Positions 46,810 through 57,659 of a stretch of 64,000 nt of DNA are shown here, piece by piece. A model generated the notes under the pieces. That model was not told where the DNA came from. It made no database searches and saw only the letters and a program-made list of their open reading frames with translations. This DNA is from Cepaea nemoralis (taxonomy: Eukaryota; Mollusca; Gastropoda; Stylommatophora; Helicidae). The stretch is from assembly GCA_014155875.1 (NCBI GenBank), contig JACEFZ010013531.1, positions 62,001-126,000 of the forward strand. Reading direction: 5' to 3'. Within the stretch, counting starts at the first letter, position 1; every line of letters begins with the position of its first letter. Both the position numbers and the translations under genes were made by a program.

Positions 46810-46810
46810 T
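46498..46810 (+). repeat. (CT)n arrays flanking repeat E, then (GACA/GACG)n
   Basis: CT at 46498-46565 and 46641-46700; GACA/GACG at 46711-46808. Between the CT arrays lies dispersed repeat E inverted (46565-46640: CCCAATTTGTTACCCTTTGA, AAATAAAGTC, (GTTC)n). Confidence 0.93.
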
Positions 46811-46869
46811 TAGAGCAAAATCTGACGTGAAAATATTTAATTATATTGTTTCTATCTTTCTCTAAATAG

Positions 46870-47020
46870 TCCATATCCTATACAATCTCGTCCAGCCCCT
46901 ATTGGCGTTTCGTGATTTCCTAGGCAATTTTACGTTCAGTAGTTTGCCATTATTTTCTGAACGAGAAGTCAACGTTTCAGCCCAACTGACCGCCGTGTAG
47001 AGCGAACCCACTATGCAGTG
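46870..47020 (-). mobile_element. SINE S1 fragment fused to SINE S3 fragment
   Basis: S1 to TTTTACGTTCAGTAGTTTGC and TTTTCTGAACGAG, then S3 (ACGAGAAGTCAACGTTTCAG, CCCAACTGACCG). The junction falls in the shared string AACGAG. Confidence 0.7.
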
Positions 47021-47084
47021 GTCAATAGAAACAGCTTACACGTGTCAAACCTCTGTCTCTATAGACAGCACGTTTCAGTAAACA

Positions 47085-47637
47085 GTATCCGCCCTGCTTG
47101 CAACTCACTGTATGGTGGTATTTCTCCTGCTTGTAACTGTTTGTATGGTATTTCTCGCGCTTGTAGCTCTATGTATGGTATTTCTTGTGCTTGTAAGCTC
47201 TATGTATGGTATTTCTCCTGCTTGTAATTCTATGCATGGTATTTCTACTGCTCGTAACTCTATGTATGGTATTTCGTTTGCTTGTATGTTATATTAGAGT
47301 ATTATGGTATTACTCCTGCTTGGACTCTATATATGGCTCCACTGCTTGTAACTAGGTATGGGATTTGTCCTGCTTATAACAAAGTATGATTTCACTGCTT
47401 GTAACGCTATGTATGTAATTTTCTTTAATTGTAACTCTATTTAAGCAAATTCCCCTGCTTGCAACTCTATGTACGCTATTTTTCATGCGTGTAACTCCAT
47501 ATATGATATCTATCATTTGCACCTTTATGTACGGTATTTCCCCTCCTTGTAACCTTATGTATGATATTGCCACTACTTCTTAACCTACGTATGGTATTTC
47601 CACCGCTTTTAACCCTATGCATGGTATTTCCTTTTAA
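47085..47637 (+). repeat. ~30-bp minisatellite (~17 copies)
   Basis: Unit TATTTCTCCTGCTTGTAACT then CTATGTATGG; the right half is more diverged. Confidence 0.93.
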
Positions 47638-47914
47638 AGTGTGTTATTAGATTTATCTTTTGCTAATATGCAATTTGAATATCTAGTTGTTGTATCCTTA
47701 GGAATTCTTTGGCCAATTTGTCAGCCCTTCCATTGCCTGGTATATGGGGACGGGTTCCACTGCAGTACAAGTCTACGTGTTTGGTATATTTGGAACAGTA
47801 GATCGCGTAGTCCTTTGTGGCTGGTGGACTTCAGTGCTTTTGATTTGTAAGAATCGCTACTGGGGGTAGGCTATGTTTTCAGTATTTACAAGTTCATCTG
47901 TTGCAGCTAATATT

Positions 47915-48745
47915 GCCTTGCTGACATCGGAACTGCTGACATCGGAACTGCTGACATCGGAACTGCTGACATCGAATCTTATAACTTCGGCACTGCTAAC
48001 TCTGGTACCGTTAACTCTGATACTATTAACTTTGGTACAGTTAACTTTAGTACTGCTAACTCAGACAGAATTGACTATAGTACGGTTAACTCTGGTAATG
48101 TTAACTTTGGTACAGTTAACGTTAGTATTACTAACTAAGACAAAGCTAACTATAGTACTGCTAACTCTGGTACTGATAACTCTGGTACTGTTAACTCCAG
48201 CTCTGCGAACTCTGGTACTGCTAACTTCAACAATCCTAACTGTAGTACTGCTAACTCTGGTACTGCTAACTCTGACAATGTTAACTGTAGTACTGCTAAC
48301 TTTGGTACTGCTAACTCTGGTACTGCTAACTCTGGTACTGCTAATTCCAACAATGCTAACTGTAGCAGTACCAAAGTTAGCAGTACTACAGTTAGCATTG
48401 TTAGAGTTAGCAGTACCAGAGTTAGCAGTACTATAGTTAGCATTGTTGGAGTTAGCAGTACCAGAGTTAGTAGTACTATAGTTAGCATTGTTGGAGTTAG
48501 CAGTACCAGAGTTACCAGTACTACAGTTAGCATTGTTGGAGTTAGCAGTACCAGAGTTAGCAATACTACAGTTAGCATTGTTGGAGTTAGCTGTACCAGA
48601 GTTAGCAGTACTAAATGCTAACTCGCCGACAATGCTAACTCACTCCGGCCTTGCTAACACCAGCCCACCTAACCTCAGCTCTGGTAACACCAGCACAACA
48701 AACACCAGCCGCACTAACTCCGGCCCTAATAACATCGGCCTTGCC
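47915..48745 (+). repeat. 15-bp minisatellite with internal orientation reversal
   Basis: Units of GCTAACTCTGGTACT type at 47915-48362, the reverse complement (AGTACCAGAGTTAGC type) at 48363-48612, and forward-type diverged units (GCTAACACCAGC) to 48745. The first units are the GCTGACATCGGAACT subtype. Ends about 30 bp from the exon at 48778. Confidence 0.95.
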
Positions 48746-48777
48746 AGGTGTGGTCTGAAGGCCTACAGTAGACTTAC

Positions 48778-48901
48778 CTATGCAGTGTCCAGTAGGAGAT
48801 GAACCGCAGAGGTCTCTAGTCTCAAACAGGCCAACCGTAAGGCGCTCTAGGTGGTTGTTGTAGCACGTTGATACCAAAACTTCACCTTTGTTCGTCGTCG
48901 A
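48778..48901 (-). CDS. Synaptotagmin-type protein, C2B exon 1 of 3
   Basis: First recognisable exon of a synaptotagmin-family gene. Seen: a 124-bp open exon that starts in phase 0 after a pyrimidine-rich acceptor ending in TTTGCAG and ends at the donor CATAG|GTAAGTC, leaving one G. It encodes 41 residues: a short linker, then KGEVLVSTCYNNHLERLTV and LFETRDL, which match C2B strands 1 and 2 (family pattern K/RGELxVSLxYxPxxxRLTVxVxxAxxL). The leftover G joins AC of the exon at 13311-13493 to make Asp, giving HCI-DTYAKV. Family knowledge: synaptotagmins are vesicle or membrane-trafficking proteins with tandem C2 domains that bind phospholipid and SNAREs. Odd: the first calcium loop reads CGSSPTGHCIDTY, so the usual first Asp is absent. 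The donor lies about 30 bp from a minisatellite. The paralogue is not determined; residues recall Syt17 or invertebrate alpha/beta types. No C2A exon was found upstream. Confidence 0.88.
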
Positions 48902-49085
48902 CTGCAAATGAAAGTATGACGTTTAATGAAGACAACAAATTAATGAACAACGCGGATGGCAGTAGCAGTTGTATTCTCTTGGCAATGATGATGATAATTG
49001 GGGTGATGATGACGATGATGTTAAGGGACTATGATGACTGTGATTATTATGTGATTAACTAACAACGATTGCCTGAAAGAGGCTA

Positions 49086-49350
49086 ATGGAACTAGAACAT
49101 TATATACAACAACATGACAGTGTCAAAGAGCTTTCTTTAGTCATGGGACGAGAGGCATTGGAGAACATTGTGACAACTGGAAAGATCAATGGGAATAGAG
49201 GCAGAGGTAGACCAAGAGAAATTATCTTGGATGGACTGAGACGATGGCATGGGGGAATATCATCAGCAGAGTTGATCCAGAACATTAAAGATCTAAATCT
49301 GTGGATATACATGAAACTCTACACCATCTGGCAGGGTTCTAGATGACGCT
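49086..49350 (+). mobile_element. LINE 3' end, family R3
   Basis: KELSLVMGREALENIVTTGK, INGNRGRGRPREIILDGLRR, WHGGISSAELIQNIKDLNLW, IYMKLYTIWQGSR, TGA. Open over about 87 codons; the tail is short and decayed. Confidence 0.88.
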
Positions 49351-49659
49351 AATGATGAAGTAGCAGCGAGTTGTTATATATTACGTTTCGTAATACGTGT
49401 CTATATAATGTAACGACAGATCTTGCCTTTGAGATCTACTGTTGGTGGCCCTCTGCGACACAAGATTGAGGTATTAGAGGAACGAGAAGCAGGCTCCATT
49501 TCACGTCCCTTTTCATGTGCAGATAAATATGTGATATAATCTTACGAGGCGAGGACCACTACAGGGAGGAATGTGACGTGGAAATCAATTCCTCATAAAA
49601 GTAGGATTTTAAATTATTTCAGATCAATACAAAAACAAATATGGGGCATGTGGAATCCG

Positions 49660-50045
49660 TGACACATGCCACGCAAACTGTCGGAATTGAGTGTCCTGTG
49701 CCATGAGTGTGACCTTTGAGATATGTGACATCTGTCGGAATTGTGAATTATGTGCTATCTGTGTGACCTGTGAGATCTGTTGGAATTGTGAGTCCTGAAC
49801 CATCTGTATCCCGCGAGATCTCTGACAGCTCTCGGAATTGTGAGTTATGTGTTATTTGAGTGACATGTGCAATCTGTGACATATGTCGGAATTGTTAGTC
49901 CTGTGGTATCTGTGTGACCTGAGAGATCTATGATATATGTCGTAATTGTAAGTCCTGTAAAATATCGAGATCTGTAGGACGTGTGAGTTTTGTGAGATCT
50001 GTGTGAACTATAGTATCTCTACAAGCTGTAAGGTTTGTGAGCCTC
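49660..50045 (+). repeat. ~58-60-bp minisatellite (~6 copies)
   Basis: Units: ATCTGTCGGAATTGTGAGTC, CTGTGCCATCTGTGTGACCT, GTGAG; diverged. Confidence 0.85.
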
Positions 50046-50144
50046 TAGAGCCACGAGACTGATCGTGTACTACGTGGTATCTGTAAACCCTGTGAGATAT
50101 GTGGGCTGCATGAATATGTGGCAACTCTAGACACGGTGGGAACT

Positions 50145-50335
50145 CTAAAATCCTAAGACCTGCAGAATATGTGGAACAGTAAAGACTGGCTGCAATAGAT
50201 CTCAAACGCCCTATGTTTCTGGCTCTGTTTGCACACTTAGACAAACGTCTGTTTGTCCAGCTCTTGATGTTATCTACCCACATGTAACGCTGACTACCCC
50301 TTGCTCGCCTGCCTGTGGCCTCACTGATCATGTGT
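50145..50335 (-). mobile_element. LINE C-terminal fragment, family R4
   Basis: The minus strand reads EATGRRARGSQRYMWVDNIK, SWTNRRLSKCANRARNIGRL, RSIAA; homologous to 17515-17670. Confidence 0.85.
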
Positions 50336-50389
50336 CCGAAATAACATCAAGGTTGAATGTTTTTATTGACATAGACTCCCAGGTACTTT

Positions 50390-50535
50390 TTACGTTGCAT
50401 ATCCCTTACAGGACGTTGCAGTCAACACCAGCATTTTTCAGCTGCTGTTGATGTACTAGGCAAGATTACGCTCAGTAGTTTGCCATTGTTTTCTGAGCGA
50501 CCGGCTTACATACCCCGTAAGTTACCAGCGTGGCG
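50390..50535 (-). mobile_element. SINE S1, partial
   Basis: CTTACAGGACGTTGCAGTCA, ATTACGCTCAGTAGTTTGCC, GAGCGACCGGCTTACATACC; head missing. Confidence 0.85.
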
Positions 50536-50764
50536 AGAACAGCTACCGATTCTCGCGCATTTTACCTTACTCACGAGAATATACGGGATTTCGGAGAAAG
50601 ACGTTAACTCTAGGCCAGGGAGACCGGCCTCCAAGGTATACCCGGCCTAAAATAAGTAGTGGAAATATCGTGGGAAGTAAAGACAACCTATATGATGGTG
50701 AAAACCCCTCGAGTGCTGATGTATCTCTACAAATATGGGGTTAGCACCATCAGTCCAATATGCC

Positions 50765-50935
50765 TCAAGTTAAAGTTAGTTTGCTATTGCCTCCTCAAAG
50801 ACCGGCACTCATACCATTGTATGAAAAACAATGCAACGTCTGCTGCCAAATCGCTCGCTGCTGTGTTTCGAACGCGGTATGCGGGATTAAAAATTGCGTT
50901 CTAACCTTTTCGCCACAGATTCAGTTACATGCCTT
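50765..50935 (-). mobile_element. SINE S1, head half
   Basis: AGACCGGCACTCATACCATT, CGCTGCTGTGTTTCGAACGC, GGTATGCGGGATTAAAAATT. Together with the previous entry it may be one S1 split by about 230 bp. Confidence 0.85.
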
Positions 50936-51084
50936 AAGGCGTGTACAAATGGTCCTTTATTTTACTATGCCCTTTACAGTGGCTAAAATACAGACAGCCA
51001 CCTCGACACCGCAAGGTGCAAGAGGAACAAGATAAGATGATGATGATGGTGTTGACGACAGACTGGAACGTCTCTTCCGTCACT

Positions 51085-51135
51085 CCTAGTCATAGGTTGG
51101 CAGGTAGAACAGACAGCAGAACATATTCTCCAAGA
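51085..51135 (+). mobile_element. Jockey-type LINE tail fragment
   Basis: GWQVEQTAEHILQDCY matches GLASQTAEHILQDC at 43320-43918. Confidence 0.65.
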
Positions 51136-51630
51136 CTGTTATGTTTCATTATTTACCACATATTGGTACACTTTGACAGGAGGTCGACAGGTAGGGGATG
51201 TCGTTGCGTGGAGCCGACAGGTTTGAATCCCAGTGTGGTGGTTGAACCGTCAATGTGTATATTCCCTATTGTATCCTCCAGTCTCTACTTCTTTCCTCTA
51301 TTTCTATGAGTGCCAATCAGTAAATGTCAATTTCATGCTATAGCTTCATAGTGTATATTCTTTTTTAATGCTTTTTAATGTGTTTTTTGGTGTTGTTGTT
51401 GTTATAAATCAATTTTCCGTTTCGTTTCTGTGAAGATCTGTGACTCTATTTATCAAGTTATTTCTAAAGTGGAGGAGAATAAACGCATATCTAGTTGATG
51501 TAACATTCGTAACAGCTGCCGTAACAATGAAAAATACTCTTGTGCAGCTACTATAAGTAAAATATCAGTAACTGTTCTTTTCAATACAACGATATTTTGT
51601 GTGTGTGCTAAAATCAGGTTGGAAATTACA
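51136..51630. other. No recognisable feature
   Basis: A possible degenerate tRNA-like B box (GGTTTGAATCCC, about 51220) is the only hint of a SINE; the rest is T-rich. Confidence 0.4.
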
Positions 51631-51632
51631 AA

Positions 51633-51633
<1 letters not shown>

Positions 51634-51713
<80 letters not shown>

Positions 51714-51790
51714 ATGCACGCACACACACATGCACGCACGCACACAAACACCCGCATACAGACAGACAGACAGACAGACACACACACACA
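51634..51790 (+). repeat. (CT)n-(CA)n-(GACA)n compound microsatellite
   Basis: CT to about 51688, CA with GCACG interruptions, then GACA and CA. Confidence 0.96.
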
Positions 51791-51794
51791 TTGG

Positions 51795-52750
51795 CTAACG
51801 AAGGAAGAGAAGGAAGCAGCACCATGCGCGAACAAGAGTACAATTAGAATGTGATTACAACAAGCGTCAATAAGCAGACTGCGGGAAGAGAAAGAAGAGT
51901 GGCGAAAAAATAACAATCCTGTCGGAAAATGAGAGAGAAAGTCCCACAGAGATTAAATGTAAGGCAGTGAAACATAATGACGTGAGAAAATGGCCTCAAA
52001 TATTTGTGAGCAAATAGCTCTCCGGGACAGAAGTGGCGTGGAGACACGGCCGCTCTTAGAATCTTGTCGTTAGTCGTAGAGACAAGAAACGATAACGCTT
52101 GTCGGCCTAATGATCGCTTCTTTTCGCACTTCATAGAAGGAGCTTGGGCAAACAACAATATTCGTAACTAATTGTGGGATTTCAATCAACTTGCTCGTAG
52201 TTTTGTAATCGCATATAATTACAGAATGTTGTATTCAAATTTAAGAAAACTGAGCATTTGTAATCCGTGATTACAATTAACAATTGTGTACTGAAATATT
52301 ATGTTTTTTCTAAATGCATGTTTCAGCATCACCCTGTGCCATTCCGATAAGCGTTGGGGAGGGTATGGGTGGGAGGTGTTCAGGGGGGTGGGGTCATTGC
52401 CACATAACAAGTGCCAAAGCACACCATACAGAGGATGGAAGGAAAATTCCAAAGTGAACAGAGCACCAAAACTATGAGATACCCGTGACAACGATACCAT
52501 ACGCTGTGGAACGATCAAGGAGAAGGGTGTGTATTGGATTCGGAGAACAACTCGGTGTGGCTACTGGATCGTCGGGAGGCTAGCAGTGGACTCACTTAAA
52601 GTAAGAACAGCTAGCAGCATATATTGAGAACGCCATGGACTTGCGAACGACGGGCAAACTCTAGACAGACAGATTCGGAGGAAGATGATAGCAAAAGATG
52701 ACATGAATGAACAGAGGGAAAGGGAAGTGTTATTGAGCGAAGACAAGGGT
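51795..52750. other. No recognisable feature
   Basis: Unique-looking sequence left of the 50-bp minisatellite; short open frames without family similarity. Confidence 0.45.
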
Positions 52751-52751
52751 C

Positions 52752-55700
52752 ATGTCTTATCATGCACCAGTACCCCACCAAGTGGTGCAGACCCAGCCAA
52801 TCTGTCTTATCATGCACCAGTACCCCACCAAGTGGAGCAGGCCCAGCCAATCTGTCTTATCATGTCCCAGTACCCCACCAAGTGGTACAGACCCAGCCAA
52901 TCTGTCTTATCATGCCCCAGTACCCCACCAAGTGGTGCAGACCCAGCCAATCTGTCTTATCATGCACCAGTACCCCACCAAGTGGCGCAGGCCCAGCCAA
53001 TCTGTCTTATCATGTCCCAGTACCCCACCACGTAGTACAGACCCAGCCAATCTGTCTTATCATGCACCAGTACCCCACCAAGTGGTGCAGACACAGCCAA
53101 TCTGTCTTATCATGCCCCAGTACCCCACCACGTAGTACAGACCCAGCCAATCTGTCTTATCATGCCCCAGTACCCCACCAAGTGGTGCAGACCCAGCCAA
53201 TCTGTCTTATCATGCACCAGTACCCCACCAAGTGGTACAGACCCAGCCAATCTGTCTTATCATGCACCAGTACCCCACCAAGTGGTGCAGACCCAGCCAA
53301 TCTGTCTTATCATGCACCAGTACCCCACCAAGTGGCGCAGGCCCAGCCAATCTGTCTTATCATGTCCCAGTACCCCACCACGTAGTACAGACCCAGCCAA
53401 TCTGTCTTATCATGCACCAGTACCCCACCAAGTGGTGCAGACCCAGCCAATCTGTCTTATCATGCCCCAGTACCCCACCACGTAGTACAGACCCAGCCAA
53501 TCTGTCTTATCATGCCCCAGTACCCCACCAAGTGGTGCAGACCCAGCCAATCTGTCTTATCATGCACCAGTACCCCACCAAGTGGTACAGACCCAGCCAA
53601 TCTGTCTTATCATGCACCAGTACCCCACCAAGTGGTGCAGACCCAGCCAATCTGTCTTATCATGCACCAGTACCCCACCAAGTGGTACAGACCCAGCCAA
53701 TCTGTCTTATCATGCACCAGTACCCCACCAAGTAGCGCAGGCCCAGCCAATCTGTCTTATCATGCCCCAGTACCCCGCCAAGTGGTGCGGACCAGCCAAT
53801 CTGTCTTATCGTGCACCAGTACCCCACCAAGTGGCGCAGGCCCAGCCAATATGTCTTATCATGCACCAGTACCCCACCAAGTGGCCAAGGCCCAGCCAAT
53901 CTGTCTTATCATGCCCCAGTACCCCACCAAGTGGCACAGACCCAGCCAATCTGTCTTATCATGCACCAGTACCCCACCAAGTGGCGCAGGCCCAGCCAAT
54001 CTGTCTTATCATGTCCCAGTACCCCACCAAGTGGAGCACACCCAGCCAATCTGTCTTATCATGCCCCAGTACCCCACCAAGTGGCGCAGGCCCAGCCAAT
54101 CTGTCTTATCATGCACCAGTACCCCACCAAGTGGCGCAGGCCCAGCCAATCTGTCTTATCATGCCCCAGTACCCCACCAAGTGGCGCAGGCCCAGCCAAT
54201 CTGTCTTATCATGCACCAGTACCCCACCAAGTGGCGCAGACCCAGCCAATCTGTCTTATCATGCCCCAGTACCCCACCAAGTGGAGCAGACCCAGCCAAT
54301 CTGTCTTATCATGCACCAGTACCCCACCAAGTGGCGCAGGCCCAGCCAATCTGTCTTATCATGCACCAGTACCCCACCAAGTGGCGCAGGCCCAGCCAAT
54401 CTGTCTTATCATGCCCCAGTACCCCACCAAGTGGCGCAGACCCAGCCAATCTGTCTTATCATGCACCAGTACCCCACCAAGTGGCGCAGGCCCAGCCAAT
54501 CTGTCTTATCATGCACCAGTACCCCACCAAGTGGCGCAGGCCCAGCCAATCTGTCTTATCATGCACCAGTACCCCACCAAGTGGCGCAGGCCCAGCCAAT
54601 CTGTCTTATCATGCCCCAGTACCCCACCAAGTGGCGCAGGCCCAGCCAATCTGTCTTATCATGCACCAGTACCCCACCAAGTGGCGCAGGCCCAGCCAAT
54701 CTGTCTTATCATGCCCCAGTACCCCACCAAGTGGCGCAGGCCCAGTCAATCTGTCTTATCATGCCTCAGTACCCCACCAAGTGGCGCAGGCCCAGCCAAT
54801 CTGTCTTATCATGCACCAGTACCACACCAAGTGATACAGACCCAGCCAATCTGTCTTATCATGCACCAGTACCCCACCAAGTGGCGCAGGCCCAGCCAAT
54901 CTGTCTTATCATGCCCCAGTACCCCACCAAGTGGAGCAGACCCAGCCAATTTGTCTTATCATGCCCCAGTACCCCACCAAGTGGCGCAGACCCAGCCAAT
55001 CTGTCTTATCATGCCCCAGTACCCCACCAAGTGGCGCAGGCCCAGCCAATCTGTCTTATCATGCCCCAGTACCCCACGAAGTGGCGCAGACCCAGCCAAT
55101 CTGTCTTATCATGCCCCAGTAGCCCACCAAGTGGAGCAGACATAGAGAATCTGTCTTATCATGCACCAGTACCCCACCAAGTGGTACAGACCCAGCCAAT
55201 CTGTCTTATCATGCCCCAGTACCCCACCAAGTGGCGCAGGCCCAGCCAATCTGTCTTATCATGCACCAGTACCCCACCAAGTGGTACAGACCAAGCCAAT
55301 CTGTCTTATCATGCACCAGTACCCCACCAAGTGGTGCAGACCCAGCCAATCTGTCTTATCATGCCCCAGTACCCCACCAAGTGGCGCAGACCCAGCCAAT
55401 CTGTCTTATCATGCACCAGTACCCCACCAAGTGGCGCAGGCCCAGCCAATCTGTCTTATCATGCCCCAGTACCCCACCAAGTGGAGCAGACCCAGCCAAT
55501 CTGTCTTATCATGCCCCAGTACCCCACCAAGTGGCGCAGACCCAGCCAATCTGTCTTATCATGCCCCAGTACCCCACCAAGTGGCGCAGACCCAGCCAAT
55601 CTGTCTTATCATGCCCCAGTACCCCACCAAGTGGAGCAGACCCAGCCAATCTGTCTTATCATGCACCAGTACCCCACCAAGTGGTACAGACCCAGCCAAT

Positions 55701-55757
55701 CTGTCTTATCATGCACCAGTACCCCACCAAGTGGTACAGACCCAGCCAATCTGTCTG
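52752..55757 (+). repeat. 50-bp minisatellite, about 60 copies
   Basis: Unit: CAGCCAATCTGTCTTATCAT, GCACCAGTACCCCACCAAGT, GGCGCAGGCC, with a few variable sites (GCACC/GCCCC/GTCCC; GTGGCGC/GTGGTAC/CGTAGTAC). A seven-unit (350-bp) block at 52956-53305 is repeated at 53306-53655 with one visible difference. All three plus frames are open for long distances (up to 734 codons) because the unit has no plus-strand stop. Confidence 0.97.
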
Positions 55758-56040
55758 CCTACTTGTTTCCTACCACACCAGCATGACCTGGGGGAACAAC
55801 CATTTGTTTCGTTTGATAACAGCATAATACAGACTGGCTGGGATTATATCTAAGTTGATCATTTCTTCTTCACACGTTTCAGATGTGTCATTGTCCACAG
55901 CCTCCATTCAATAACTGAGGCTGCATGTCGTCACGTTACTTGTTATTTCTCGATTGATTCGGTGAATGCTGACATGTGACGCCTTGGTGTGTATGTATGG
56001 TATTTGGCATTTGGTTATAACAGACGAAACAAGTAGGTCA
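55758..56040. other. No recognisable feature
   Basis: Spacer between the minisatellite and a fold-back structure. Confidence 0.45.
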
Positions 56041-56042
56041 AA

Positions 56043-56353
56043 TCCCACTGGCTGACGCAAAGCGGACTGGCCGTCTGTTAACCGCAATGACTCCACACAC
56101 TATTAATCGAGTTGATGACATCATTCATAGTGATCATCGGTTAGCACTGGATAAACTATATTCCATATTGTCCATTAGTAAAGGCAGCGCTAATATCATC
56201 ATTAATGACCTGGGGTATTCAAAGGTTTGTGGCACAGTGGCATTAACTCGATGAATGATGTGTGGAACCAATGCGGTTAACGGACGGCCAATGCGGTTAA
56301 CGGACGGCCAATGCGGTTAACGGACGGCCAATCCGCTTTGCGTCAGCTAGTGA
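56043..56353. mobile_element. Fold-back (inverted-repeat) element with a 20-bp triplication in one arm
   Basis: Left arm CACTGGCTGACGCAAAGCGG, ACTGGCCGTCTGTTAACCGC, TCCACACA; the right arm (reverse complement) has CACTAGCTGACGCAAAGCGG, ATTGGCCGTCCGTTAACCGC and TTCCACACATCATTCATCGA. In the right arm CCAATGCGGTTAACGGACGG occurs three times. The loop is about 110 bp. No clear target duplication. Confidence 0.7.
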
Positions 56354-56354
56354 T

Positions 56355-56900
56355 GATTGCCCTGCTTCTGTTTTGTCATTAAAAAAAAAAAACTTTTACT
56401 GTTGTGTAACATGTGACTGAGACATGTTGTTAGTGATACACATTGCATAAGAGTGTTTGAGGAATCCGGCTAAATTTACACAGATAAAAAATAGGAGGCA
56501 TTACTTATTGACCGTGCCTCGAAGTGGTCACATATAATAATCTGTACAATACCGTTTAATGTATACAGATATTTTTTTTAACACTTATGAATAAATAGTA
56601 GCTACGAATAAATATCGATATGAATAAATATCGCAGCTACCGCAGTAAAGGCGTGATTGTGGTAGGTATTATGATATGATGTTACTAGCTCTCTTCCTCA
56701 CAGCATGTCATTTGCTAAGAAATGTCTCGAACTTGTTTAACGACGAGTCGACCCTAGAGCCACACGATATAAACACAAGTACCTGAAAATTATGGATTGG
56801 TTCTGTGCCACCGTGTTGACTAGACGGATTCATTTGTCCGAACGAGTTTTATGTACAGACGATAGTATATGACAATTATGACGAGTGTAGTGGCAGAAAT
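56355..56900. other. No recognisable feature
   Basis: A/T-rich; ATCGATATGAATAAATATCG near 56612 is a short palindrome-like string only. Confidence 0.45.
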
Positions 56901-56904
56901 TGTG

Positions 56905-57155
56905 ATGATACAAGCCTTACCATAGTGCGAGGTTCTGCAACCTGAAGACTAAATGTCATGGCAAGGCAAACCAGACCCTTAGCTTTGGTCAGCAACTGGT
57001 TTAGGAACGAAACACCGAATAGCGGTCAGTTAGAGCCTTGCTCTGCTGATCTGGCATCTTCTGCAACTTGTCTTGTTTCAGACATATTAGTGTCACCTTT
57101 CCTCCAGAGTAAACTAGGCAGGCCGAGAGAGGGATCATGCTACATGGGCAACACG
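56905..57155 (+). repeat. Dispersed repeat D, copy 2
   Basis: ACAAGCCTTACCATAGTGCG, TAAATGTCATGGCAAGGCAA, GGTCAGCAACTGGTTTAGGA, GAGAGAGGGATCATG; longer than the copy at 6325-6512. Confidence 0.65.
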
Positions 57156-57414
57156 TGGTTTCTATAATCCATCTCAGGCTTTTTGCTGTAGAGAGGTATA
57201 ACTATAACTCCATCCCTGGTCCCCGCCATTGGTTGTAGTTAATGTGCCTGTTTAAAGCACAGTGTAACAAACCTTTGTCTATCAAGACGGCATGGTTTCA
57301 GTACAGTAGTAGTGGCAGCAGCACATCTACTAGCTACCTCCCAGGTACACATGGTTTACGTGTCGAACCCACTCCGTGCACATTGGAGCATACACCAGCT
57401 CTTGGATGTAAATA

Positions 57415-57658
57415 AAACGTTAGTTGCATATCCTTTTACAGCACGTTGCAGTCAATCTCAGCATACTTTGGCTGTTTGTGATTTCTTGGCAACTTTACGT
57501 TCAATAGTTTGCCATTGCTTTCTGAACGACAGGCAATCATACCGTATTATGAAAACCAATGCGAGGCGGTCTGTTGCCGAATCGCCCGCAGATGTGTTTC
57601 GAACGCGGTATCTGCGATTACGAACTGCCTTCGTAACTCCTTCGTCACAGAGACGACA
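57415..57658 (-). mobile_element. SINE S1, near full length (reference copy)
   Basis: Plus strand from CGTTAGTTGCATATCCTTTT to CTTCGTAACTCCTTCGTCAC. Read on the minus strand: a tRNA-like head (A-box region GTGACGAAGGAG; B box GTTCGAAAC, matching GWTCRANNC, about 43 nt apart), a conserved body (GTCGTTCAGAAAGCAATGGC, AAACTATTGAACGTAAAGTT) and a TTAACTAAC-like tail. RNA polymerase III transcription is inferred from the boxes. Confidence 0.9.
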
Positions 57659-57659
57659 T

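Noticed and set aside
49086..49345. Possible host gene with an 86-codon open frame
   Set aside because: Its sequence (TTGKINGNRGRGRPREI) is the R3 LINE C-terminus also found at several other positions in the window.
53582..55786. 734-codon open frame and overlapping 440-codon frames
   Set aside because: The 50-bp unit has no plus-strand stop, so all three frames are open. There is no signal peptide, domain, or frame preference among unit variants.
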